64,000 nucleotides of DNA from Planctomycetaceae bacterium (GTDB lineage: Bacteria > Planctomycetota > Planctomycetia > Pirellulales > Pirellulaceae), in contig JACKHN010000006.1 of the NCBI GenBank assembly GCA_020638975.1, positions 248,001 through 312,000 of the forward strand, in the 5' to 3' direction. A model generated the notes under the pieces. The model worked only from the letters and a program-made list of their open reading frames with translations. It had not been told where the DNA came from and made no database searches. Position 1 is the stretch's first letter. Every line of letters starts with the position of its first letter. Both the position numbers and the translations under genes were made by a program. Shown one piece after another: positions 1-7,742 of the stretch.

Positions 1-459
1 TTCCTGGCAGGAACTGCAAGGACTGGCTACCGCATGGACTACTCGCGACACGAAGACGCTGGCTCGCAGCGGTTCGGATCGGTCGACTTGGCGGCTCCCT
101 TCTCTGAATACGAGTTGGCAGAGTTGCAACGGGAAGTGCTATGGCAACAACTCGATACGCTGCACGAACAACTCGAGTCGGACAGTGACCGAATGGAACA
201 TATCGCGGGGACGGCGACCGTCGTGACCGCAGCCATCTCGACGGGTTATGTGATCTGGGCTCTGCGAGGCAGCTTCCTCTTGGCAAGCTTCTTGTCAACG
301 GTGCCAGCTTGGCGGACGCTGGATCCGCTGCCGATCATTGAGAGCGACTACGGAGCGGGATCTGGCGATGATGACGACGAGTCGCTGGCCGATATTGCCT
401 CTTCAAGCTCCAAGTTAGATCGAGAAAGTGACGAAGTTGCCGCAGCAGCAAACAAGTAG
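1..459 (+). CDS. C-terminal part of a large surface protein (5' end outside window)
   Basis: The reading frame is open from base 1, so the ATG at 34 is probably internal and only the last ~152 residues are visible. The segment has a charged helical stretch, then a hydrophobic segment with the pattern GYVIWALRG followed by PAWRTLDPL, then an acidic tail (GDDDDESL). The same arrangement closes the 3627-residue protein at 46351-57234 (GYVLWFLRG, PAWRMVDPM, DEDDESL). I infer that this is the end of a second giant exported or surface-anchored protein and that the hydrophobic part is a C-terminal membrane anchor. It could instead be a small stand-alone membrane protein starting at 34, but the open frame argues against that. 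No promoter or terminator was recognised. Confidence 0.7.
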   Translation, partial: FLAGTARTGYRMDYSRHEDAGSQRFGSVDLAAPFSEYELAELQREVLWQQLDTLHEQLESDSDRMEHIAGTATVVTAAISTGYVIWALRGSFLLASFLSTVPAWRTLDPLPIIESDYGAGSGDDDDESLADIASSSSKLDRESDEVAAAANK

Positions 460-466
460 AGAGCCG

Positions 467-598
467 TAGTGCTTTGTGACTGCTAAGAATTGGGATTGTA
501 GACATCAGCCGTTTGGGCGTTAGCCCTGGTTGTCACGAGGAAACCGTGGCTAACGCCAAAACGGCCAATCCTAGAATCAGGCTGAAACGCAGCTCTAG
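467..598. repeat. Palindromic repeat family A, copy A1 (uninterrupted)
   Basis: This 132-bp intergenic repeat starts TAGTGCTTTGTGACTGC. It contains an 18-bp inverted repeat at 508-525 and 548-565 (17 of 18 pairs match; arms begin GCCGTTTGGGCG and GGCTAACGCCAA). It aligns along its whole length with 27578-27855, except that the second copy is interrupted by a 138-bp family B element. The site attgtaga at 495-502 is the empty-site equivalent of the sequence duplicated around that insertion. Function unknown; it has no coding potential. Confidence 0.85.
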
Positions 599-858
599 TC
601 CTACCGTTCTGACCAACGGACAGCGACTCTACAATCACCGCTCACGTCCAATCGGCTCTCCGTTGCGCTGCTCGAGGAGCACGTTGCAGCGTTTCGGAAC
701 AGCAACTGGAATATTCCGTAAGTGCTGTTCGCCAGTGCCCTCGCGCGAGTCGCGCAGTCGTCGCAGCACGAGAATGCCGGACACACGGTTCAGCTGTGAC
801 TTAACGTAGTGTGTGCGGCTAGGCTTGAACCCAAGTGTCGGGGCAGTCGCTAAGCGGC
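599..858. other. Intergenic stretch without recognised features
   Basis: Between repeats A1 and D1. Short open frames exist on both strands, but none has a ribosome binding site or recognisable protein motifs. I see nothing that I can support here. Confidence 0.5.
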
Positions 859-905
859 TTAGCATCGCTCGTGAAATAACTGACGGTTTTCCGACGCGGG
901 ATTGG
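859..905. repeat. Repeat family D, copy D1
   Basis: A 47-base sequence beginning TTAGCATCGCTCGTGAAATA recurs at 11936-11983 with only a few mismatches (TTAGC/TAAGC at the start, ACGCGGGATT/ACGTGGGATA near the end). The two copies flank the seven-gene operon at 1349-11901: one is upstream of its promoter and the other just after its last stop codon. Role unknown; the symmetric placement is noted as a finding. Confidence 0.75.
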
Positions 906-942
906 CTTCCAGCCTGTCGAATTGCCGCTGACAGGCTGGAAG
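906..942. repeat. Perfect 13-bp stem-loop
   Basis: CTTCCAGCCTGTC (906-918) and GACAGGCTGGAAG (930-942) form a perfect 13-bp inverted repeat with an 11-nt loop, directly after repeat D1. There is no T-run, so it is not a classical intrinsic terminator. It may be part of a palindromic intergenic repeat. Confidence 0.7.
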
Positions 943-1175
943 ACTATCCCACTAATCACGCAGCGTTACTTAGAGGGGGAGCGGACCAGATGAAACTGCC
1001 TTACTGACGATCGGTTTATCGCTGTTCGTCGCCTAATGCATACAGGAAGCGCTGAAGGCGACGCGGTCCAAGTGGAAATGACGGTGAGTGATACGTTGGG
1101 AGATCGGCCCCGAATCGAACGCTGGCAAGCTCTGCCAACTCCCAACACGCCAACGACTTGGGGCCGTTGGTTTGC

Positions 1176-1204
1176 TTGACATCGCGCTAGGGGGCCATTA
1201 CTAT
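1176..1204 (+). promoter_or_regulatory. Sigma-70-type promoter of the ExbBD/PQQ operon
   Basis: A perfect -35 box TTGACA (1176-1181) is followed by a 17-nt spacer and the -10 box TACTAT (1199-1204). Transcription would start near 1211, leaving a leader of about 138 nt before the ATG at 1349. This is the best promoter match I found in the window and lies in the only sensible place for the seven-gene operon that follows. Confidence 0.65.
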
Positions 1205-1348
1205 CAAACGTCTTCGTATTTGCAGGCGTCGTCCGTTCGCGACGATGCTTAACGCTGACTAAAACTGTCTCGGAACAACCCTCCCCCGACGTGACTCGGA
1301 ACGGGTGGACATGCTCACACCAATCTACCAATGCAAGAGGTACGACGT

Positions 1349-2242
1349 ATGACAACCGTACCGAGGCCGATTCGTCGGCCTGATACGTCTCAAATGCACG
1401 TCTCACGGTTCGATCAGGTCGCGAGCCTGGTTGTGGCCTTGCTCATCATGGTTGGTGTCGCAGTTGTCGGGATGTTTATCATTTGGCTAACGGCGACACT
1501 GGAGTTCCACGCTCGAAGTGTGCCGGTGAAGTTGGTTGAAAACGTACCGGGCCGCGGCGATCATGCGGAAGGTTTTGAGCGTGATCTAGAAGCTCCCGGA
1601 ATGGAAGAGATGCCGGAATTGGCCGAGCCTCAGCTGGAAGTCGCCATGGAGGCGATGACCGAGGCGGTATCAAGCGTGGCGGCTGCGATGGACTCGGTAT
1701 CAATGCCCTCAGACGCGACGAGCAAAGGCGAAGGCGGCATGGGGGACAGCCGTCCGCCGGGGCCGTTGGGCGAAGGTGATAACATCATCCCTCGCTGGGA
1801 ACGCTGGGAAATTCGATTCGAATCGTCCAGTGAAACGGCTTATGCCCGACAGCTCGACGCTTTTAAGATCGAGTTAGGTGCCGCGGGAGGTGGGAAAAAG
1901 AATGTCGATTACGCTCGCAATCTGAGCAAGGGCAAGCCGGACACCTACAGCGGCCCGGGCGACAAAGAGCAACGTTTATATATGACGTGGCGCGGTGGCA
2001 GTTTGCAGAAGTTTGATCAGAATCTATTGAGGAAGGCCGGCATCAACATTTCCAATCGTTTGCTGATGCAGTTCTATCCCGAGGAAGTAGAAGACACGCT
2101 GGCCTGGATTGAGAAAGAACACGCGGACAAGCAGGGCAAGGTTGTTCAGGAATACTTGAAAACCGTATTTGAACTTAAGCCAAAGGGATCTGCCTGGGAG
2201 TTTGTTGTCGCCGAGATGCGATTCCGACCCAAACCAAAGTAA
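1349..2242 (+). CDS. Single-pass membrane protein of unknown function, first gene of ExbBD operon
   Basis: About 297 residues. I chose the ATG at 1349 because an AGAGG ribosome binding site lies about 8 nt upstream; an in-frame ATG at 1331 has none. A hydrophobic segment near residues 24-48 (ASLVVALLIMVGVAVVGMF) is followed by an acidic, methionine-rich, low-complexity linker. A conserved-looking C-terminal region (about residues 145-297) then starts around IIPRWERWEIRF. This layout (one membrane span, flexible linker, C-terminal domain, next to ExbB and ExbD genes) recalls TonB/TolA-like energy transducers, but I see no TonB-type C-terminal signature. The transducer role is therefore an inference from context. 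The family is not recognised. Confidence 0.8.
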   Translation: MTTVPRPIRRPDTSQMHVSRFDQVASLVVALLIMVGVAVVGMFIIWLTATLEFHARSVPVKLVENVPGRGDHAEGFERDLEAPGMEEMPELAEPQLEVAMEAMTEAVSSVAAAMDSVSMPSDATSKGEGGMGDSRPPGPLGEGDNIIPRWERWEIRFESSSETAYARQLDAFKIELGAAGGGKKNVDYARNLSKGKPDTYSGPGDKEQRLYMTWRGGSLQKFDQNLLRKAGINISNRLLMQFYPEEVEDTLAWIEKEHADKQGKVVQEYLKTVFELKPKGSAWEFVVAEMRFRPKPK

Positions 2243-2303
2243 GCTGCCGCACCCTTGGTTACCGTAAGCTATTGAGACTCTACTTTAGTTTGAGAGCACA
2301 CGC

Positions 2304-2954
2304 ATGGATTTGAATATTTTTACGCTGGTCGGCTATGTCATCTATGCCATCCTGCTGCTAATCGCTTTATGGGGTGGCTTTTGTTGTGTCATGGTTTGGC
2401 GGCGCGTCGCTCAAAAGCGTTTCAAAAATGAAGCAGCCCAGGACGACTTCCTCGACGAGTTGGAGATTCCCCTTTCAAAAGCGGATTTTGAAGACGCGAG
2501 CATGCTGTGCGATGGTGATCTGCGTGCGGTCCCACAGTTGGCCCACCTCGCCATTCTGAATCGGGGGATCGGGTTCGTCAAAGTGCGTCAGTTGGTGGAA
2601 GACCGATTTCAGCGAGACATCCTCGCAGAACTAGAGCACCAAATGACGTGGGTTCACACCGTCATCAAGAGCGCTCCGATGGTGGGACTGTTCGGAACGG
2701 TGACCGGCATGATGGGTGCGTTCGATACACTAGCCACCTCCGAAAACGTCGAACCGGCCGAGTTGGCTGCCAACATCAGCGTCGCGTTGATTACGACGGC
2801 TTGCGGACTGGCCATTGCGATTCCGCTGATCGTTGCCGTGGCGGCGGTTAACATCCGAATCAAAAAGATGGAAGAGTTGGCGGTCGCAGGACTAAACCGT
2901 TTTATCGAGACGATTCAGATCGCAATGGCGAAAGAAGCTGGACGTCGGAGGTAA
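2304..2954 (+). CDS. MotA/TolQ/ExbB family proton channel protein
   Basis: 216 residues, usual length for ExbB/TolQ. An N-terminal membrane span is near residues 8-30. A cytoplasmic loop follows, then the family core IKSAPMVGLFGTVTGMMGAF, then a second and third hydrophobic segment (ANISVALITTACGLAIAIPL). These proteins form the pentameric channel that uses the proton motive force together with an ExbD/TolR dimer. Two ExbD/TolR genes follow immediately, so a complete channel can be made. Which of the ExbB, TolQ or gliding/other subfamilies it belongs to cannot be decided from sequence alone. No TonB, TolA or Pal gene is visible nearby. Confidence 0.93.
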   Translation: MDLNIFTLVGYVIYAILLLIALWGGFCCVMVWRRVAQKRFKNEAAQDDFLDELEIPLSKADFEDASMLCDGDLRAVPQLAHLAILNRGIGFVKVRQLVEDRFQRDILAELEHQMTWVHTVIKSAPMVGLFGTVTGMMGAFDTLATSENVEPAELAANISVALITTACGLAIAIPLIVAVAAVNIRIKKMEELAVAGLNRFIETIQIAMAKEAGRRR

Positions 2955-2960
2955 TGACCT

Positions 2961-3467
2961 ATGGCTGATGACGCTTTGCCTGAAGAGTTCGCGGAAGCAT
3001 CGCATACAGGGACGATGAAGCCGCGGCGTGCGCTCGAAGACACCGAGATGGACATCACACCGATGATCGACATCACGTTCTTGCTCCTGATCTTCTTCAT
3101 CGTGGCCTCGAAGATGGATGAAGCCGCGAATGTGCCGTTAGCACCGGCGAAGACGGGTGGGAACGTCGTGATTAAAGAGTGTGTTGTGATCACGATTGGT
3201 CCTGGAGATACCGACGATACGGCAAAGGTTTACGCGGGCGATGGAGATGCGCCCGAGAACCTAATCGATTCCAGTGATATTGCCACGTTGGAAGCGGAAC
3301 TGCTGGCATACGTTCAGGAGCAATATGATTTGGACAATCGCAAGAAGACTGTCTTGATCAAAGGTGCCAAGGATGTGAGGCACAAGCACATCTCAACGTG
3401 CGCTAAGGCCGCCGCTCGAGTGGCCGAGATCACCGATATGGCGTGGGCCGTAACGGAGGCGAACTAG
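2961..3467 (+). CDS. ExbD/TolR family protein (first of two)
   Basis: 168 residues. A GGAGGT ribosome binding site overlaps the stop of the ExbB gene, with the ATG 7 nt further on. After a ~20-residue cytoplasmic N-terminus comes the diagnostic motif DITPMIDITFLLLIFFIV. It contains the intramembrane aspartate used for proton coupling at the start of the single membrane span. The rest is a periplasmic domain with an IxxGPGDTDD-type insertion. It would pair with the ExbB/TolQ protein encoded just upstream. A second, more elaborate ExbD gene follows two bases after the stop codon, so the channel may be a heteromer or may switch partners. Confidence 0.92.
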   Translation: MADDALPEEFAEASHTGTMKPRRALEDTEMDITPMIDITFLLLIFFIVASKMDEAANVPLAPAKTGGNVVIKECVVITIGPGDTDDTAKVYAGDGDAPENLIDSSDIATLEAELLAYVQEQYDLDNRKKTVLIKGAKDVRHKHISTCAKAAARVAEITDMAWAVTEAN

Positions 3468-3469
3468 GC

Positions 3470-4231
3470 ATGCCGATTTCGTTCCACTGTCCCTCGTGCA
3501 ACGCGACACGTTCGGCGCATGAAGTTCTTGCCGGTCGAAAGGTTCGTTGCCCCAGCTGCGACGCGCTCGTCGTAGTGCCCGTCGATGCGATGGACGATGA
3601 CGGAAAGGACACCGTAGCGATCGCGCCGATTGAAGACGACGGAACCAAGACGGTCATGCTCGAACGCGTCGAGATGGAGGCCATGGAAGTCACCGAGGTC
3701 ATCGAGGATCCGCCCGCAGGCTACGGTGGCGAACCTCCAGGACCTGCTGCGCCGCCCGTTCCGGAAGATGAAGCGCCGCGCGGGATCAAGCGAAAAGGGA
3801 ATATCGAAGATACAGAGATGGACATGACGCCGATGGTCGATGTCACGTTTCTGTTGCTTATTTTCTTCATGGTGACTGCTGCGTTCACACTGCAAAAGTC
3901 ACTTCAAGTTCCGAAGCCGAACCCCGATGAAGCGAGCGAGACCGTCAAAGAGGAGGAAGAAGACGACAGCGACCGCGTGACGGTCCAAGTCGACGCCTTC
4001 AACACATACCACGTCATCACCGCCGATTGGGAGGAAGAAGCACCCAGCGTGCAGGATTTGTTGAGATTCCTCCGGCTTGCGCGCGACGGTGATAGCACGG
4101 GTAAGATACCCAAGACATTGCTCGTCGAAGCGAACGGCGAGTCACTGCACGAAAAGGTTGTCGCAGCTCTCGACGCCGGCAGCGATACAGGATTCGAAGA
4201 AGTCTTACTGGCGACGGTCGAAGACGAATAA
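3470..4231 (+). CDS. Zinc-ribbon/ExbD fusion protein (second ExbD/TolR)
   Basis: 253 residues. The ATG at 3470 follows GGAGGC and starts two bases after the preceding stop. The N-terminus is a four-cysteine zinc ribbon (CPSC at about residues 7-10 and CPSC near 28-31, a common planctomycete MJ0042-like ribbon). An acidic/proline-rich linker follows, then an ExbD/TolR core (DMTPMVDVTFLLLIFFMV) with the coupling aspartate, and a periplasmic domain of about 100 residues. The zinc ribbon must be cytoplasmic given ExbD topology. A cytoplasmic ribbon on an ExbD is unusual and suggests a regulatory or docking role in this operon's channel. Confidence 0.9.
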   Translation: MPISFHCPSCNATRSAHEVLAGRKVRCPSCDALVVVPVDAMDDDGKDTVAIAPIEDDGTKTVMLERVEMEAMEVTEVIEDPPAGYGGEPPGPAAPPVPEDEAPRGIKRKGNIEDTEMDMTPMVDVTFLLLIFFMVTAAFTLQKSLQVPKPNPDEASETVKEEEEDDSDRVTVQVDAFNTYHVITADWEEEAPSVQDLLRFLRLARDGDSTGKIPKTLLVEANGESLHEKVVAALDAGSDTGFEEVLLATVEDE

Positions 4232-4285
4232 CCCACGAAGTAGAACAACCATTGCCGGCTATTGGTCGGCGAGGAACGATAAGCT

Positions 4286-7200
4286 ATGTCCGCCAAGAAG
4301 TTCATTCAACTGCTGGAAGATAACGGCATTCTGGACGCATCGACACTGCGTGAAGTGCGTCGTCAGATTACGGACAAAAAGGTTAGCGCCGCGACCGTTG
4401 CAAAGGCATTGGTGGAAAAGGGCAAACTGACGAAGTTCCAAGCCACAAAACTTGTCGGTCAGGCAACCGCGACGCCAGAACCGAGCGAAGATGATGAGAG
4501 CGGTCTGCTGCTGGTCGATGAGACACCGACCGATGAAGAAGTTGTGATGCTGGAAAGCGCTGTCGACGAACCTGAAGAAGTTGTCGGCCTAACTCCCGTC
4601 GAGGATGCCGGCGCAGCGCTCACGCCCGTCGGCGGGGCCGCTGCCGCGAGAGGCGGTGGGCTCGAGCCAATCGATGGCGGTTCTCTAGAATCTCTGGACG
4701 ATTTCGGCGGCGGGGGATTGGATGCGGTCGATCCGTTCTCGACACCAACGCAAGCAGCGGGTGCCGCAGCGGGCGGGAAGCCGGCGGAACCCAGACAGCG
4801 CCGCGAAAAGAAAAACCAGCAGGACTGGGGCGGCAAGCTGATGATCGGCGGCGGCGGATTGTTGCTCTTCTTGTTCTTGGCAGGCGGTTTGCTCTGGTAC
4901 AACCTCACTCGAGACCCGGCGATCAAAATATTTGAGCGAGGAGAAGAAGCCTACCGCAGCGAGTCATACTCCGACGCCATGGCAACGTTTGAAAACTTTT
5001 TAAAGCAGTATCCCAGCGATGAGAACGCAGACACGGCCAAGGTGCGAATCGCATTATGCCGTGTACGGATCGTTGTCAACGACTCACAAAGGGCCTACGA
5101 AACCGCGATGGAGCAACTGCCGACCGTTCAGGATTTAGAGGCCTTTTCGACAGCTCGCGACGAACTCGCCACGCTACTGCCCGCGATCCCAGAAGGCTTC
5201 ATCAAGAAGGCCAAGCAAGCGCCCGACACGAATGCGATGGAGGAACTGATCGGCAAAGCGGAAAAGGCCTTGGCAGATCTTGTTAACAAACCGGAGTACG
5301 TCCCTGCGTCAAAGCGACCTGCAGAACGACTTAAACGCATCGATGAAGACATTCTGATCGTCAAGCGAGCCATCGCACAAGATCGCGACCTAACAAAGGC
5401 AATTGCCGAGATTAAGCAGCATGCCGCCAACAACAAGACGGTCGAGGCGTATCAGGTCTACAAAGATCTCTTGAACATCTACCCGGTGGTAGCCGACGAC
5501 CCCGGGATGCAAGCGGCTGTCCTGGAGATCACCGAGCGACAAAAGGGCCTCGTCAAAGTTGAAGAAGCGGCGATGGAAGCCTCGAAGACCGACGAAACAT
5601 CGCTCACCGAATTTCGAGTCGTCTTGGCAAGCAGAACGGCAAATGCAGCCAATGGTGTGGCTCGTTTGAACGGGCAAGTTGTGCCGCTTCTGGCTGCGGG
5701 CGCGGTGTACGGATTGGACGCCGGAACCGGGAAGGTGCTTTGGCGACGTTACGTCGGGCATGTCACTGATCATCATCCTCAGCCTTTGAACGGGCAGCCC
5801 GATGCGGACGTTCTGGTGACGGACGGCCACCGGCAGGAGCTGCTACGAGTCAATTCAACTTCCGGTGACCTCGTATGGCGATTGGCGATTGGAGAAGGGT
5901 TCGCGGCACCGAGCATTGCCGGCGATCAGATTTACGTTGCGACGATTTCCGGCAAGATTTTGCAAATCGACGCCGAGTCTGGCAACAGCGAGCGACGTGT
6001 CGTCATGCCGCAAGGTTTGGAGATTTCGCCCGGCGCCGCACAAATCCACCCGTACCTAATTCAAATCGGAGACCACTCGAACCTCTACGCGATTTCTCGC
6101 GACTCGATGACTTGCGAACACGTCGTCTATTTTGGTCATAAGGCCGGTACGGTCGCGACCCCGCCATTGATCGTTCAGGATCACGTGTTGATTGCCGAGA
6201 ACGCGGGACCCGATTATTGTTTGCTACACGTCTTCAAAATCACACCCAGCGGCGATGGACCCTTGCTGCGTCGTCCGCAAGCGCCAATACGATTGACCGG
6301 CAACGTGATTGTACCGATGGTGCTCTATGGGCGGAGACCTTTGGTGGTTACCGACTTGGGTGAAGTCAATGTGTTCAATATCGACTTCAATACGGAAAAA
6401 GACACCGTCACCACGGCAACCGCCGCACTTCCTGCTTCACGCGCAGCCCCGCTACTCAGCTATCCCGTCGTGGAGGGCACGACCCTCGTCCTCGCGGACG
6501 AAAAGCTTATCAAGTATCAGCTCCAAGTAACGACGAAACAAATCACGCAGAAGTCTGTCACCAACAGTTCTGATTCGTGCATCGCACCGCCAAGGCTATT
6601 TGGCGACATTTTAATCGTCACGCGTCGTAAGCAGGGTTCTGTAGGAGCCACTGTGTCCGCATTGCAGGTCGATAACTTTCGGCAACCAGAATGGGAGACG
6701 CAACTCGGGACTCCGATTGGCCGCGTGAGTCCCGCAGGCAGCCAGTTGGACGCGATCACTGCAGCCGGCGCACTGTTCGAGATAGACGCGAAGGTGCTGC
6801 AGGCCAAAGTGAGCAATGAACCCGCGTTGACCGTCACCGCGGCATCTGGATCACTTTCGTTCACGGATCCCGTTGAATTCGCCGGCGGCAAAGTTGCGTT
6901 CTTCAATCCCTCGGATAACGAACGGGCCTTGATCTACACGCCGGAGGCCGGGCCGGGCCGGTTGCGCATCGTGCAACTCAAACTTTCGGGGGCAAAGGTC
7001 ACTTGCACCCCAGTTGCCTTCCAAGACGGCCTGCTCGCTCCACTCGACAACGGCTCCGTCCTACTCGCGAATACGACAACTGGCGACAATCTCGTGCTGC
7101 CCTTCCAGCCAAAACTTGGGCCGGGCGAGGATGTCAAATGGCAGCGTCCGGCAGTCCTTGGAGAAGCCTTCGTCATCGTAGACGATCGCAAAAACATCTA

Positions 7201-7741
7201 TCGCGTAGAGATCAAGCCAGATCCCAAACCGTTCCTGGCTCCCATTGCAAGTGGTAAATTGGAGTTGGATATCACTTCAGATTTGGCGGCAGTCGGCGAT
7301 ACCGTCTATGGCGTCGTGCGAAATTCGGGAGGAGATGTGATCGTCGCGTTAAACGCGGGAGATCTCAAACCCGCTAAAGAATTTGCACTGACGGGGCGCG
7401 TCGTTTGGGGACCCGTGCAAGTCGGCGACGCCGTCCTCTGCCTGTCGAGCACCGAAGGTTTGCTCTGCTTCGAAGCTGGCGCGAATCAACGTTGGGCGAA
7501 TAGCGTCGGATGTGGCGGGCAGCCAGCGGGTAACCCGCTACAAGTCGCCAGCGATTTCCTGTTTGCGTTGCGAGAAGGTTCTGTCGTCCGGATCGCCGGC
7601 GCCGGCGGCGAACAGGTCACGTCCGTGACAATCGGCGAGCCGCTCGGTGCAGGGCCGGTGGCATTCGGCGCCAGAGTGTTGCTTCCTGGCAGCGACGGTG
7701 CACTTCACGTCATTCGCACGCCCAGTGCCGAGGGGCAATAA
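4286..7741 (+). CDS. Membrane-anchored TPR and PQQ-like beta-propeller protein
   Basis: 1151 residues; GAGGA ribosome binding site about 10 nt upstream. The first ~60 residues (FIQLLEDNGILD, ALVEKGKLTKFQA) are a helical module that I also know from planctomycete Ser/Thr kinases. A long Gly/Ala/acidic linker leads to one membrane span near residues 186-206 (LLLFLFLAGGLLWYN). Residues about 210-430 are TPR-like helical repeats. From about 435 to the end there are WD40/PQQ-like blades (YGLDAGTGKVLWRRY, LLRVNSTSGDLVWRLA) that probably form a periplasmic propeller. No quinoprotein dehydrogenase active-site residues are evident, so it is more likely a BamB-like scaffold than an enzyme. Predicted topology: N-terminus in the cytoplasm, propeller outside. 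Confidence 0.88.
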   Translation: MSAKKFIQLLEDNGILDASTLREVRRQITDKKVSAATVAKALVEKGKLTKFQATKLVGQATATPEPSEDDESGLLLVDETPTDEEVVMLESAVDEPEEVVGLTPVEDAGAALTPVGGAAAARGGGLEPIDGGSLESLDDFGGGGLDAVDPFSTPTQAAGAAAGGKPAEPRQRREKKNQQDWGGKLMIGGGGLLLFLFLAGGLLWYNLTRDPAIKIFERGEEAYRSESYSDAMATFENFLKQYPSDENADTAKVRIALCRVRIVVNDSQRAYETAMEQLPTVQDLEAFSTARDELATLLPAIPEGFIKKAKQAPDTNAMEELIGKAEKALADLVNKPEYVPASKRPAERLKRIDEDILIVKRAIAQDRDLTKAIAEIKQHAANNKTVEAYQVYKDLLNIYPVVADDPGMQAAVLEITERQKGLVKVEEAAMEASKTDETSLTEFRVVLASRTANAANGVARLNGQVVPLLAAGAVYGLDAGTGKVLWRRYVGHVTDHHPQPLNGQPDADVLVTDGHRQELLRVNSTSGDLVWRLAIGEGFAAPSIAGDQIYVATISGKILQIDAESGNSERRVVMPQGLEISPGAAQIHPYLIQIGDHSNLYAISRDSMTCEHVVYFGHKAGTVATPPLIVQDHVLIAENAGPDYCLLHVFKITPSGDGPLLRRPQAPIRLTGNVIVPMVLYGRRPLVVTDLGEVNVFNIDFNTEKDTVTTATAALPASRAAPLLSYPVVEGTTLVLADEKLIKYQLQVTTKQITQKSVTNSSDSCIAPPRLFGDILIVTRRKQGSVGATVSALQVDNFRQPEWETQLGTPIGRVSPAGSQLDAITAAGALFEIDAKVLQAKVSNEPALTVTAASGSLSFTDPVEFAGGKVAFFNPSDNERALIYTPEAGPGRLRIVQLKLSGAKVTCTPVAFQDGLLAPLDNGSVLLANTTTGDNLVLPFQPKLGPGEDVKWQRPAVLGEAFVIVDDRKNIYRVEIKPDPKPFLAPIASGKLELDITSDLAAVGDTVYGVVRNSGGDVIVALNAGDLKPAKEFALTGRVVWGPVQVGDAVLCLSSTEGLLCFEAGANQRWANSVGCGGQPAGNPLQVASDFLFALREGSVVRIAGAGGEQVTSVTIGEPLGAGPVAFGARVLLPGSDGALHVIRTPSAEGQ

Positions 7742-7742
7742 C

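Noticed and set aside
966..1406. Minus-strand frame covering the operon promoter
   Set aside because: Would run through the promoter and first gene start; no ribosome binding site and no motifs.
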